23,645 nt of DNA from a virus: IMG/VR virus record IMGVR_UViG_3300037485_002817, positions 1-23,645 of that record. One strand, written 5' to 3'. The notes below the pieces were generated by a model that searched no databases, had not been told where the DNA came from, and worked only from the letters and a program-made list of their open reading frames with translations. Positions 16,289 to 22,754 of the stretch are shown piece by piece. Both the position numbers and the translations under genes were made by a program. How positions within the stretch are numbered: position 1 is the stretch's first letter; every line of letters begins with the position of its first letter.

Positions 16289-17374
16289 ATGAGCTACCCG
16301 CTGAGCGAGTCTTTCGCCACGGCTCCTGCGACCGGCTACACCGCAGTCCTCGGCGGAATGGCCGCGACACACAACAACGTGCAGCAGTCCATCGATATCT
16401 CGGCCCCCAATAGCCAGTCCATCCTGCGCTTCAACGAAACCGCCCACGGTGACTTCTGGTTCGAGGCGGATGTTGAGTTTCTGACCGACCCGAGCGCCCG
16501 CAAGCACATCGGCCTGTGGATGACCACCGGCAACGGTTCCGAGGGCTACCGGTTCGCACATATTGACGGTGCCTGGAGCGTGACACGCTGGAACAGTGGT
16601 TTCGGCGACGGCGCGGCAGTGACGGGCGGCGTCAACGATGGAGCGAAGCCGGTCGCGGGCGTTATAGACGTGGCCCCGACCTTCAACGTCGGCCAGCGGA
16701 TGACCCTGCGATGCGAGGTCATCGTCGGAGCCTTCGACGCCAACGGCGTGCCGTGGGCTCGTCTGATCCAGTTCAAGGCCGGTGGGGTGCTGATGTTCCA
16801 GGTCGGGGATGCTGCCTACCGGGGCAAGCTGATCCCGGGCGTGTTCCTGTATGGGGCCACGGCGCGCGTCCACGCGATTGCGGGTGACACGCCGTCAGGT
16901 CTGCCCGCGTTTCCGGCAACCGTGGGCGTGAACGCCGCCGATGACCTGCTGCCGCTGGCCGGTGGATCGACTTCGGTGCTGCCTGATCCTGCCGCCAACA
17001 TTGGCGTGAATGCCGACTGCGACCTGATGCGATTGAACAGCCCCAACTCTGAGTTGTGGAGCCGCAGCGGCGGCTACGACTGGCACTTCCACCCAATTCC
17101 GAACGGCCGCAAGGACATCCATTTCAGTGGCCACGGCGTCATCGCCGGAACCGTCAAAGAGAAGGGCCAGCCCGACCAGCCCCTGGTGCGGCGAGTACAA
17201 CTCTTCAGCGAGAACACCCGCGTCCTGGTGGCCGAGACCTGGAGTGACACCACGGGCGCGTACCGGTTCGAGCTGATCGATCCGGCCCAGAGATACACCG
17301 TGGTCAGCTACGACCACAAGCAGATGTACCGCGCCGTGATTGCCGACAACCTTCACCCGGAGACGATGCCGTGA
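16289..17374 (+). CDS. Tail protein with lectin-like N-terminus and carboxypeptidase-regulatory-like C-terminus
   Basis: This is a 361-residue protein; GGAGG overlaps the previous stop just before ATG 16289. The first 200 residues read like a concanavalin-type jelly roll (SILRFNETAHGDFWFEADVEF, KHIGLWMTTGNGSEGYRFAH, VGQRMTLRCEVIVGAF). The C-terminal 85 residues resemble a carboxypeptidase-regulatory or fibronectin-like beta sandwich (GHGVIAGTVKEKG, RRVQLFSENTRVLVAETWSD followed by TTGAYRF, then YTVVSYDHKQMYRAVIADN). Such C-terminal domains are frequent in phage tail and virion proteins. This makes it a candidate for host-surface contact. Domain calls are by eye and of moderate certainty. Its stop overlaps the next start as GTGA. 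Confidence 0.75.
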   Translation: MSYPLSESFATAPATGYTAVLGGMAATHNNVQQSIDISAPNSQSILRFNETAHGDFWFEADVEFLTDPSARKHIGLWMTTGNGSEGYRFAHIDGAWSVTRWNSGFGDGAAVTGGVNDGAKPVAGVIDVAPTFNVGQRMTLRCEVIVGAFDANGVPWARLIQFKAGGVLMFQVGDAAYRGKLIPGVFLYGATARVHAIAGDTPSGLPAFPATVGVNAADDLLPLAGGSTSVLPDPAANIGVNADCDLMRLNSPNSELWSRSGGYDWHFHPIPNGRKDIHFSGHGVIAGTVKEKGQPDQPLVRRVQLFSENTRVLVAETWSDTTGAYRFELIDPAQRYTVVSYDHKQMYRAVIADNLHPETMP

Positions 17375-17766
17375 CCGTTGCCATCACTGTCGAACACAAC
17401 GAGGCGCGGCTGGCGGGCACCCTGGCGTTCCTGGATGCGGGCAGCAACCCGGCGCGTCTGCGCATCTACGGCGGCACGCGACCGGCTACACCTGCGACGA
17501 CGCCGACGAGCGCGATGCTGGTCGAGATCAGGCTCACCAAGCCTGCTGGCACGATTGCAGGCGGGCTCCTGACGCTGGCGCAGCAGGAGGATGGCTTGAT
17601 CACCAGCACCGGCGTTGCCACGTGGGCACGGCTGGTCAACGGCAACGAAGTCACGGCGCTGGATCTGGACTGCAGCGGCACCGATGGGAGTGGAGATGTG
17701 AAGCTGGCCAGCACTAACCTCTATCTGGGTGGCGACGCCCGGATGGTTTCTGCGATTCTGGGGTAG
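17371..17766 (+). CDS. Small beta-rich tail protein, function unknown
   Basis: This is a 131-residue protein using a GTG start that overlaps the previous stop (GTGA). It is beta-rich and Gly/Thr-rich: MTVAITVEHNEARLAGTLAF, SNPARLRIYGGTRPATPA, MLVEIRLTKPAGTIAGGLL, ALDLDCSGTDGSGDVKL. It lies inside the tail-tip block and is probably made with the lectin-like protein upstream through coupled translation. I do not recognise a family. A later start in this frame would remove conserved-looking strands, so the GTG is preferred. Confidence 0.7.
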   Translation: MTVAITVEHNEARLAGTLAFLDAGSNPARLRIYGGTRPATPATTPTSAMLVEIRLTKPAGTIAGGLLTLAQQEDGLITSTGVATWARLVNGNEVTALDLDCSGTDGSGDVKLASTNLYLGGDARMVSAILG

Positions 17767-17769
17767 GCC

Positions 17770-19785
17770 GTGCCGAGCGCATCCAGCGAATTGACGCTGG
17801 CCGTCACGCTGCCGATACCCGAAGTCAGCATCGCGTTCGGCCCACTTCTGGTCAACCTGCTGTTCGATCAGCCTGCTGCCGCCGACGCCGACTTGGTGTT
17901 CGGCGCAGGCTTCGCCCCGCCGCGCGACGACGTAGTGGTGCTGGCCAGCCTGCCGCTGCCGGTTGTCTCGATCAAGTTCATCCCGCCAGCGCGAGCCGAA
18001 TTGCTGGCAGAGCTACCTGCCTTGACGGTCAGCACGTTGCTGTTGCGCCCGAGCGTGCCCTTGGACGTGATGGGCGCAAGTCTTCCCGGTGTCGTGTTCT
18101 CCGGCGAGGTCAGGTACTACTCTCGCACTCAGCGACCGACGGTTGGCCAGACCGCTCACCCTTGGCAATTGGCGAGACAGACCGAGGACGGTGCCACGCA
18201 GGGCCAGCAGGACGCTGGCGCTACACCCGCAGGCTGGGCCGTGTTCTGGCGACGCACCTTGGGTGTTCCTCAAGGCATCGAGCACAGGTTGCCGCCAGTG
18301 CTGGCGGCAGCGCCCGAGCAACGAAGCGCTCGCCATCAGGATGCGACCCGGCTGCAGGATTCGACGTGGTTTGCGCACCAGGACGCCACGCGGTTTGAAG
18401 CGGCCCGACGCGGTCTGTTCCAGAACGCAGGCCCTCTGCGGGATGCCACGCGGTTCCGGCATCAGGACGGTGACCGCACCAAGCGCGCCGGGAGAGTGTC
18501 CCGGTGGCAAAGCGCTGCGTTGGTGGTGCGCGGCCAGGGAAGCGATTTTCAAACGGCGCGCCTGCAACTGAGGGGCTGGCGCGGCAGGTATCAGGAGGCG
18601 GTGCCGCCGCCACCGGGCATCAGCCGGTGGGTGGTGCCTGAGCCGCCCGTTCCGCAGCCTTGCTACACGCCCAGTCCGCACCTGCTGTTTGCCGCGCTGG
18701 CCGCGACCGATGGGCATCTGCTGTTCCTTTGTGAAAACCACGTCACCCCGCCGCCACCCGATGGGGAGCCGGTGGTCATTCCTGTTCGGAGGGTCTATTT
18801 CGTGATCAACAACGTGACCCTGTACCGCGTGTCCGATGGCTCGCCAGTGCCGGTGTTCAACCTCTCGCTGTCGCTCGATGCATCGTCCTGGGCGTGGGGC
18901 TTCGATGCGGTGCTGCCTGCGAAAGCAGAGGCACTGGTCGCGGGCAGCGCATCCGGGCCCGTCGAACTCGTGGCCAGCGTCAACGGCACCTCGTTTCGCG
19001 TGCTGGCCGAGAGCATCAGCCGCGAGCGCATCTTCGGTGACGCCAGCATCCGCATCTCCGGACGGGGGCGCAACGCCGTTCTGGCCGCGCCTTACGCGCC
19101 GGTGATGACGTTCTCGAACACCGAGGGCCGCACTGCTCGGCAGTTGATGGACGACGTGCTCACGGTCAACGGCATCCCGCTGGGCTGGGCGGTCGATTGG
19201 GGCCTGACGGACTGGAACGTCCCCGCCAATGCGTTTGCGCAGCAGGGATCGTGGATCGACGCACTGACCGCCATTGCCGGTGCTGCAGGTGGCTACTTGA
19301 TTCCGCATCCCTCGGCCCAGAGCATCCGTGTGCGTCATCGCTACCCGGTCGCCCCTTGGGAATGGAGCACGGTCACGCCCGACTTCGTGTTGCCGGTCGA
19401 TGCCGTCGCCCGCGAGTCGCTGCGCTGGCTGGAAAAGCCTGCGTACAACCGCGTGTTCGTTTCCGGGCAGGACGTCGGCGTCCTCGGGCAGGTGACCCGA
19501 GCGGGGACTGCCGGAGAAGTGCTGGCACCCATGGTCGTCGACCCGCTGATCACCGAGGCCGCCGCCGCGCGTCAGCGTGGCATCGCCGTGCTGGCCGACA
19601 CCGGTCACCAGCTTGAGGTCAGCCTGCGTCTGCCGGTGCTCGCCGAGACCGGGATCATCGAGCCCGGCGCATTCGTGGAGTACCGGGACGGCAGCGTCAC
19701 GCGATTAGGCATTGTCCGCGCGACCCAAGTGGAAGCCGGGTTGCCCGAGGTCTGGCAGACGCTGGGAGTGCAGGCCTATGCATAA
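17770..19785 (+). CDS. Tail-tip hub-like protein
   Basis: This is a 671-residue protein, start GTG at 17770, three bases after the previous stop. Residues 1-110 are hydrophobic, strand-rich and Pro-rich. Residues about 180-260 are highly charged with Asp-Ala-Thr-Arg repeats. Residues about 340-671 (VRRVYFVINNVTLYRVSDG, TFSNTEGRTARQLMDDVL, AGAAGGYLIPHPSAQSIRVR, RESLRWLEKPAYNRVFVSG, VSLRLPVLAETGIIEPG) have the layout of the gp27/gpD-like hub domain that carries the tail tip. It is followed by a small OB/SH3-like protein, just as hub genes are followed by spike or OB genes. The assignment to the hub class is by architecture and context. Confidence 0.7.
   Translation: MPSASSELTLAVTLPIPEVSIAFGPLLVNLLFDQPAAADADLVFGAGFAPPRDDVVVLASLPLPVVSIKFIPPARAELLAELPALTVSTLLLRPSVPLDVMGASLPGVVFSGEVRYYSRTQRPTVGQTAHPWQLARQTEDGATQGQQDAGATPAGWAVFWRRTLGVPQGIEHRLPPVLAAAPEQRSARHQDATRLQDSTWFAHQDATRFEAARRGLFQNAGPLRDATRFRHQDGDRTKRAGRVSRWQSAALVVRGQGSDFQTARLQLRGWRGRYQEAVPPPPGISRWVVPEPPVPQPCYTPSPHLLFAALAATDGHLLFLCENHVTPPPPDGEPVVIPVRRVYFVINNVTLYRVSDGSPVPVFNLSLSLDASSWAWGFDAVLPAKAEALVAGSASGPVELVASVNGTSFRVLAESISRERIFGDASIRISGRGRNAVLAAPYAPVMTFSNTEGRTARQLMDDVLTVNGIPLGWAVDWGLTDWNVPANAFAQQGSWIDALTAIAGAAGGYLIPHPSAQSIRVRHRYPVAPWEWSTVTPDFVLPVDAVARESLRWLEKPAYNRVFVSGQDVGVLGQVTRAGTAGEVLAPMVVDPLITEAAAARQRGIAVLADTGHQLEVSLRLPVLAETGIIEPGAFVEYRDGSVTRLGIVRATQVEAGLPEVWQTLGVQAYA
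18334..18477 (+). repeat. DATR micro-repeats in the hub-like protein
   Basis: The sequence encodes DATR at 18340, 18382 and 18442, plus a DSTW variant at 18358 and an HQDGDR variant ending at 18477. The first two copies are preceded by HQ. The copies differ at synonymous positions (GAT GCG ACC CGG, GAC GCC ACG CGG, GAT GCC ACG CGG), so the peptide pattern is maintained rather than recently copied. Confidence 0.6.
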
Positions 19786-19999
19786 CCTCTACGAGCAGTT
19801 TCGCCAACTGATCCCCGACCCGCCGCTGCAGGCGGGCACCGTGACCGACGTCGGCTCTGGCGTGGTCACGGTCGCATTGCCCGGTGGCGGCCGAATCAAG
19901 GCGAGGGGCTCTGCGGCCCTTGGCCAGAAGGTGTTCGTGCGCGACGACGCCATCGAAGGCATCGCGCCCAGCCTGACGCTGGAAATCATCGAGATCTGA
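19778..19999 (+). CDS. Small OB/SH3-fold-like tail protein
   Basis: This is a 73-residue protein, ATG at 19778 overlapping the end of the hub-like gene by eight bases (MHNLYEQFRQL). After an N-terminal helix it shows a run of short strands: GTVTDVGSGVVTVALPGGG, RIKARGSAALGQKVFVRDD and SLTLEIIEI. This pattern of a five-strand barrel resembles the OB-fold domains that sit under baseplate hubs or at the spike. It is the last gene before the terminator of the tail operon. The fold call is a pattern judgement; no family is recognised with certainty. Confidence 0.65.
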   Translation: MHNLYEQFRQLIPDPPLQAGTVTDVGSGVVTVALPGGGRIKARGSAALGQKVFVRDDAIEGIAPSLTLEIIEI

Positions 20000-20022
20000 A
20001 ACCCAACTGATTCAACCCTGAG

Positions 20023-20062
20023 ACCCGCCCTGATGCTCACGCATCGGGCGGGTTTCGCATTT
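20023..20062 (+). terminator. Rho-independent terminator after the tail operon
   Basis: ACCCGCCC (20023-20030), one bulged T, GATGC (20032-20036), loop TCAC, GCATC (20041-20045) and GGGCGGGT (20046-20053) form a 13-bp stem with one bulge. The trailing TTCGCATTT is only weakly T-rich, so the hairpin is strong but the tail imperfect. It separates the tail genes from the lysis cassette. Confidence 0.75.
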
Positions 20063-20075
20063 CTGGAGCACGCAA

Positions 20076-20366
20076 ATGAACGCACCGACTGTGACAGGGG
20101 GCATGGTGACCATGCCCAAGGACGAATTCGAAGAACTGCTGGAGCGCGTCGCCGAACGCGGCGCTCGCCACGCGCTGGCTGATGTGGGCCTCGATGGCGA
20201 AGACGCTGCCAGCGACATCCGAGAGCTGCGGGGCCTGCTGGAGGCCTTCAACACGGCCAAACACACCGCGTGGCAGACGGTGGTCAAGGTGATCACCACT
20301 GGCTTCCTGCTGGCCCTCGTCGCAGGCGCAATCATCAAGCTCAAGGTGTTCGGAGGTGGCCAATGA
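20076..20366 (+). CDS. DUF6127-like membrane protein of the lysis cassette
   Basis: This is a 96-residue protein with GGAG at 20065-20068, seven bases before the ATG at 20076. The N-terminal two thirds are charged and helical (KDEFEELLERVAERGARHAL, GEDAASDIRELRGLLEAF). A single transmembrane helix lies at about residues 67-90 (AWQTVVKVITTGFLLALVAG), followed by a short basic end. I recognise it as DUF6127-like; such proteins commonly precede a holin in phages of GC-rich hosts. It may help the holin or form an accessory membrane protein, but its role is not known. Its stop overlaps the holin start. Confidence 0.75.
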   Translation: MNAPTVTGGMVTMPKDEFEELLERVAERGARHALADVGLDGEDAASDIRELRGLLEAFNTAKHTAWQTVVKVITTGFLLALVAGAIIKLKVFGGGQ

Positions 20367-20839
20367 TCGAGACCCTGCTCGGTGGCCTCCTGGGCGGGGC
20401 CTTCCGTCTCGCGCCCGAATTGCTCAAATGGCTCGACCGCCAAGGCGAGCGTGGCCACGAACTGGCGATGCAAGACAAGGCGCTGGAGTTTGAAAAGCTG
20501 CGTGGCGCGCAGCGCATGGCCGAAATCGGCGCGAGCGCCGATGCGGCGTGGAACGTCGGAGCCATCGATGCGCTGCGCGACGCCGTCCGCACCCAGGGTG
20601 AGAAGACCGGCGTGCGCTGGGCCGACGCGCTCTCAACCAGCGTGCGTCCGGTGATCACCTACTGGTTCATGGTGCTGTACTGTGCAGCCAAGACGGCGGC
20701 ATTTGTGGCTGCCGTGACCGCTGGCGCTGGCTGGGGCACAGCCATCCTGCACGCCTGGACGGAAGCGGATCAGGCGCTGTGGGCTGGTGTACTGAACTTC
20801 TGGTTCCTCGGGCGCGTGTTCGACCGGGTGCGTTCGTGA
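20363..20839 (+). CDS. 3TM-type phage holin
   Basis: This is a 158-residue protein, start ATG at 20363 with a strong GGAGG at 20352-20356. It has an amphipathic Gly/Leu-rich N-terminus (METLLGG-like, MIETLLGGLLGGAFRL) and a long charged middle (residues 25-90). Membrane segments follow at about residues 95-122 (RPVITYWFMVLYCAAK) and 138-152 (ALWAGVLNFWFLGRVF). It matches the pattern of the 3TM holins linked to gene-transfer agents and many prophages (GTA_holin_3TM). Holins time lysis by opening the inner membrane for the endolysin. The end overlaps the endolysin start as GTGA. The family is a confident recognition by pattern, not by search. Confidence 0.8.
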   Translation: MIETLLGGLLGGAFRLAPELLKWLDRQGERGHELAMQDKALEFEKLRGAQRMAEIGASADAAWNVGAIDALRDAVRTQGEKTGVRWADALSTSVRPVITYWFMVLYCAAKTAAFVAAVTAGAGWGTAILHAWTEADQALWAGVLNFWFLGRVFDRVRS

Positions 20840-21291
20840 GCGAAGTGCCGAAAACGGCCATCGAGCTGGCCAAGCGATTCGAGGGGTTCCACCGCGTGCC
20901 GAAGGCCGATCCTGGACGCGCACACCCGTACATCTGTCCTGCAGGGTACTGGACGATTGGCTACGGTCACCTCTGTGATCCGAAGCACCTGCCGATCACC
21001 GAGACCGAGGCCGAGATCTATCTGGCGCGCGACCTGCAGACGGCGCTCGCCGCGACGCTGCGTTACTGCCCGGTGCTCGCCGCCGAACCCGAAGGGCGAC
21101 TTTCGGCCATCGTGGACTTCACCTTCAACCTTGGCGCAGGGCGGCTGCAGACGTCGACGCTACGGCGGCGTATCAACCAGCGGGACTGGGTGGGCGCGGC
21201 ACGCGAGTTGCTGCGCTGGGTCAATGGCGGGGGGAGGGTCTTGCCGGGGCTCGTGGCGCGCCGAACGTGCGAAGTGGCACTGTTGCGATAG
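20836..21291 (+). CDS. Endolysin, GH24 lysozyme family
   Basis: This is a 151-residue enzyme that cleaves the glycan backbone of peptidoglycan. The GTG start at 20836 overlaps the holin stop; an upstream ATG would extend into the holin and is rejected. The catalytic Glu16 lies in KRFEGF and the downstream motif CPAGYWTIGYGH gives Cys34 and Thr40 in the E-(D/C)-T triad. Cys replaces the Asp of T4 lysozyme, as in many phage lysozymes. Glu-Cys spacing is 17 residues instead of the usual 8, because of an extra loop (KADPGRAHPY). The C-terminal GGRVLPGLVARR is typical of the family. There is no signal sequence or signal-anchor at the N-terminus, so it depends on the holin for export. Confidence 0.92.
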   Translation: MSEVPKTAIELAKRFEGFHRVPKADPGRAHPYICPAGYWTIGYGHLCDPKHLPITETEAEIYLARDLQTALAATLRYCPVLAAEPEGRLSAIVDFTFNLGAGRLQTSTLRRRINQRDWVGAARELLRWVNGGGRVLPGLVARRTCEVALLR

Positions 21292-21306
21292 GCGCAGGAA
21301 TGGCGA

Positions 21307-21339
21307 GCCCGATGACGAAACGACAACGTTGCATCGGGC
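21307..21339. repeat. Inverted repeat between lysis cassette and cargo genes
   Basis: GCCCGATG (21307-21314) pairs perfectly with CATCGGGC (21332-21339), with a 17-base loop that itself contains the palindrome CAACGTTG. It could be a terminator without a clear T tract, a protein-binding site, or a remnant of the junction between phage backbone and cargo. Confidence 0.45.
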
Positions 21340-21385
21340 AAACCTTTAATGATATCAGGCCTCGCCAGAGGTCTGCATCCTCCGG

Positions 21386-21391
21386 TAAAAT
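21386..21391 (+). promoter_or_regulatory. Candidate -10 element for the DUF488 gene
   Basis: TAAAAT matches five of six bases of a sigma-70 -10 box. It lies 24 bases before the DUF488 start, in a noticeably AT-richer stretch. No clear -35 box is found at 16-18 bases upstream, so this is a weak call. Confidence 0.3.
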
Positions 21392-21414
21392 CACTGTTTA
21401 GAGGGGCTCAATCA

Positions 21415-21897
21415 ATGACTGTTTTCACCATAGGCTACGAAGGACTGGACATCGACGCGTTCATGTCGCTGCTCGCTGAGCACGGCATCGAGACGGTCGT
21501 GGACATCCGCGAGCTACCCCTGTCGCGCAAGCCTGGGTTTTCGAAGAAGGCGCTGGCCAGCGTCCTGAACCTTTCTGGCCTCGAGTACGTCCACATGGTC
21601 GCGCTGGGTTGCCCGAAGCTGGTGCGTGATCGCTACCGAGAAGACGGCAACTGGAAGCGCTATACCGACGGTTTCCTGAAGCACCTCAAAACGCAGAAAC
21701 CAGCCATCGACGAGCTCGCGGAATTGGCTGCGTCGTCGAACTGCGCACTGCTCTGCTACGAGGCCGATTTCAATTTCTGCCACCGTTCGATGGTGGCCAA
21801 CGCTGTTCGGGACGCCAGTGGTGCGGACGTCGAGCACATCACCGCGGCGGCCACTAAAACAGCGAGCCCTGCCTCACTTCGGCTGGCTTTCGCTTAG
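21415..21897 (+). CDS. DUF488 family protein
   Basis: This is a 160-residue protein starting ATG at 21415, chosen for the GAGGGG at 21401-21406; an ATG at 21349 would add 22 unrelated residues. Family motifs are all present: TIGYEG (residues 5-10), VDIRELPLSRKPGFSK (29-44), and C-Y-E (114-116) with C-H-R (122-124). DUF488 proteins are small and of unknown biochemical function, and are often found near defence or mobile genes. The last 14 residues are encoded in the 44 bases that also form the end of the opposite-strand neighbour, so the C-terminus is compact and may be the least constrained part. It is plus-strand, facing the other two cargo genes. Confidence 0.93.
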   Translation: MTVFTIGYEGLDIDAFMSLLAEHGIETVVDIRELPLSRKPGFSKKALASVLNLSGLEYVHMVALGCPKLVRDRYREDGNWKRYTDGFLKHLKTQKPAIDELAELAASSNCALLCYEADFNFCHRSMVANAVRDASGADVEHITAAATKTASPASLRLAFA

Positions 21898-22684
21898 GCG
21901 GGTAGACCAAGCTGATGATCAGCCACTGGTCTTGGAACCGGTGCTGATTACCCATCAGAAACATCAAGTCTTTGCCGCCGAGTTGGCCTTCGAGCTTGGC
22001 GCGAAACGGGGCCTCCCAATCGACGCCGTGGTCGCGGCGGCAGTTCCAGAATAGAGCGCCAGCTTCCCAGTCAACGATCTTGTGCCGGTGCTCCACCTCA
22101 CCTTCGGGGGAGTCGCACACGTACCGGTAGTGGAAGTCGAACGGCACCTTTCGCAGCTCCTTCACCTGCCGCTTTGCGTCTGCCTCGGAGAACAGATCAC
22201 CTTGCATCTGCTCCCGCATCAGCTTCTCTTTTTCGTCCTCCGTCCATTCCTGGTTCCGGGCCTTTGTGATCTCAAGCCCGAGTAACCTTTTCGGCCGTAG
22301 CAGTGCGATGGACAGTTTGTCGCTCAAGCGTCCTGCGTCGAGGGCAACGAAGCTATCGAACGATGGAATTTTGTCCAGCCATTCCCAGCGGAGGCCCCAT
22401 TCCTTCTTCGTGTCGATCCGATCTCCGCACTCAATCGTGTCGACGTAAAGCTTGTGGCTCTCCGGCCGGTGATCCTTATTGGCCTTTTCGACCCTGACGT
22501 CGATCCACTGCCACTTGGTGAACTGCTGGCCTTCCTCAATCATCCGAAATGGCACGGGGTAGAGACGTCGCATCGACCCGTCTTGGCTGATGCCCGCAAC
22601 GCACGACGTCTCAACGTACTGCGCGCTTGGCGAGGGGTACGTCTTCGCCAGAATCAGAATTCGCTCTTTCCTGATCTTCTCCAT
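21854..22684 (-). CDS. Conserved protein of unknown function, DUF488-neighbour
   Basis: This is a 276-residue protein on the minus strand, start ATG at 22684-22682 with a GAGGG ribosome site on that strand. A longer frame to 22864 lacks a better start. Recognisable blocks are RILILAKTYPSPSAQYVET (8-26), KWQWIDVRVEKA (57-68), DHRPESHKLYVDTIE (71-85), the motif RPKRLLGLEI (130-139), FDFHYRYVCDS (182-192), HKIVDWEAGALFWNC (201-215), and DLMFLMGNQHRFQDQWLIIS (239-258). Such block structure suggests a conserved family, and I have the impression it often lies beside DUF488 genes, but I cannot name it. The final residues QGSLF (272-276), and an internal QGDLF (161-165), resemble sliding-clamp-binding motifs. 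It is downstream of the nuclease gene and likely co-transcribed with it. Confidence 0.85.
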   Translation of the reverse strand: MEKIRKERILILAKTYPSPSAQYVETSCVAGISQDGSMRRLYPVPFRMIEEGQQFTKWQWIDVRVEKANKDHRPESHKLYVDTIECGDRIDTKKEWGLRWEWLDKIPSFDSFVALDAGRLSDKLSIALLRPKRLLGLEITKARNQEWTEDEKEKLMREQMQGDLFSEADAKRQVKELRKVPFDFHYRYVCDSPEGEVEHRHKIVDWEAGALFWNCRRDHGVDWEAPFRAKLEGQLGGKDLMFLMGNQHRFQDQWLIISLVYPPKRKPAEVRQGSLF

Positions 22685-22754
22685 CGGACGGGCCCCCTCG
22701 CTTTGTTGAACTAATCCACGATGCCTGTTTTCATCGGCATTGACGCAAAAACGA

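Noticed and set aside
18013-19608. 531-codon minus-strand frame opposite the hub-like gene
   Set aside because: Antisense shadow of the hub-like gene; no recognisable protein features.
21329-21356. TTGCAT...GATATC as a sigma-70 promoter
   Set aside because: The -10 matches only three of six bases, and the TTGCAT half overlaps the inverted repeat; the TAAAAT box downstream is a better candidate.
21300-21401. 33-codon plus-strand frame after the endolysin
   Set aside because: It has an AGGA directly against the ATG with no spacer, crosses the inverted repeat, and shows no lipobox or membrane segment that would make it a spanin.
22719-22742. Hairpin ATGCC/GGCAT between the two minus-strand genes
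   Set aside because: Only five perfect pairs with a ten-base loop and no T tract; too weak for a terminator or attenuator call.
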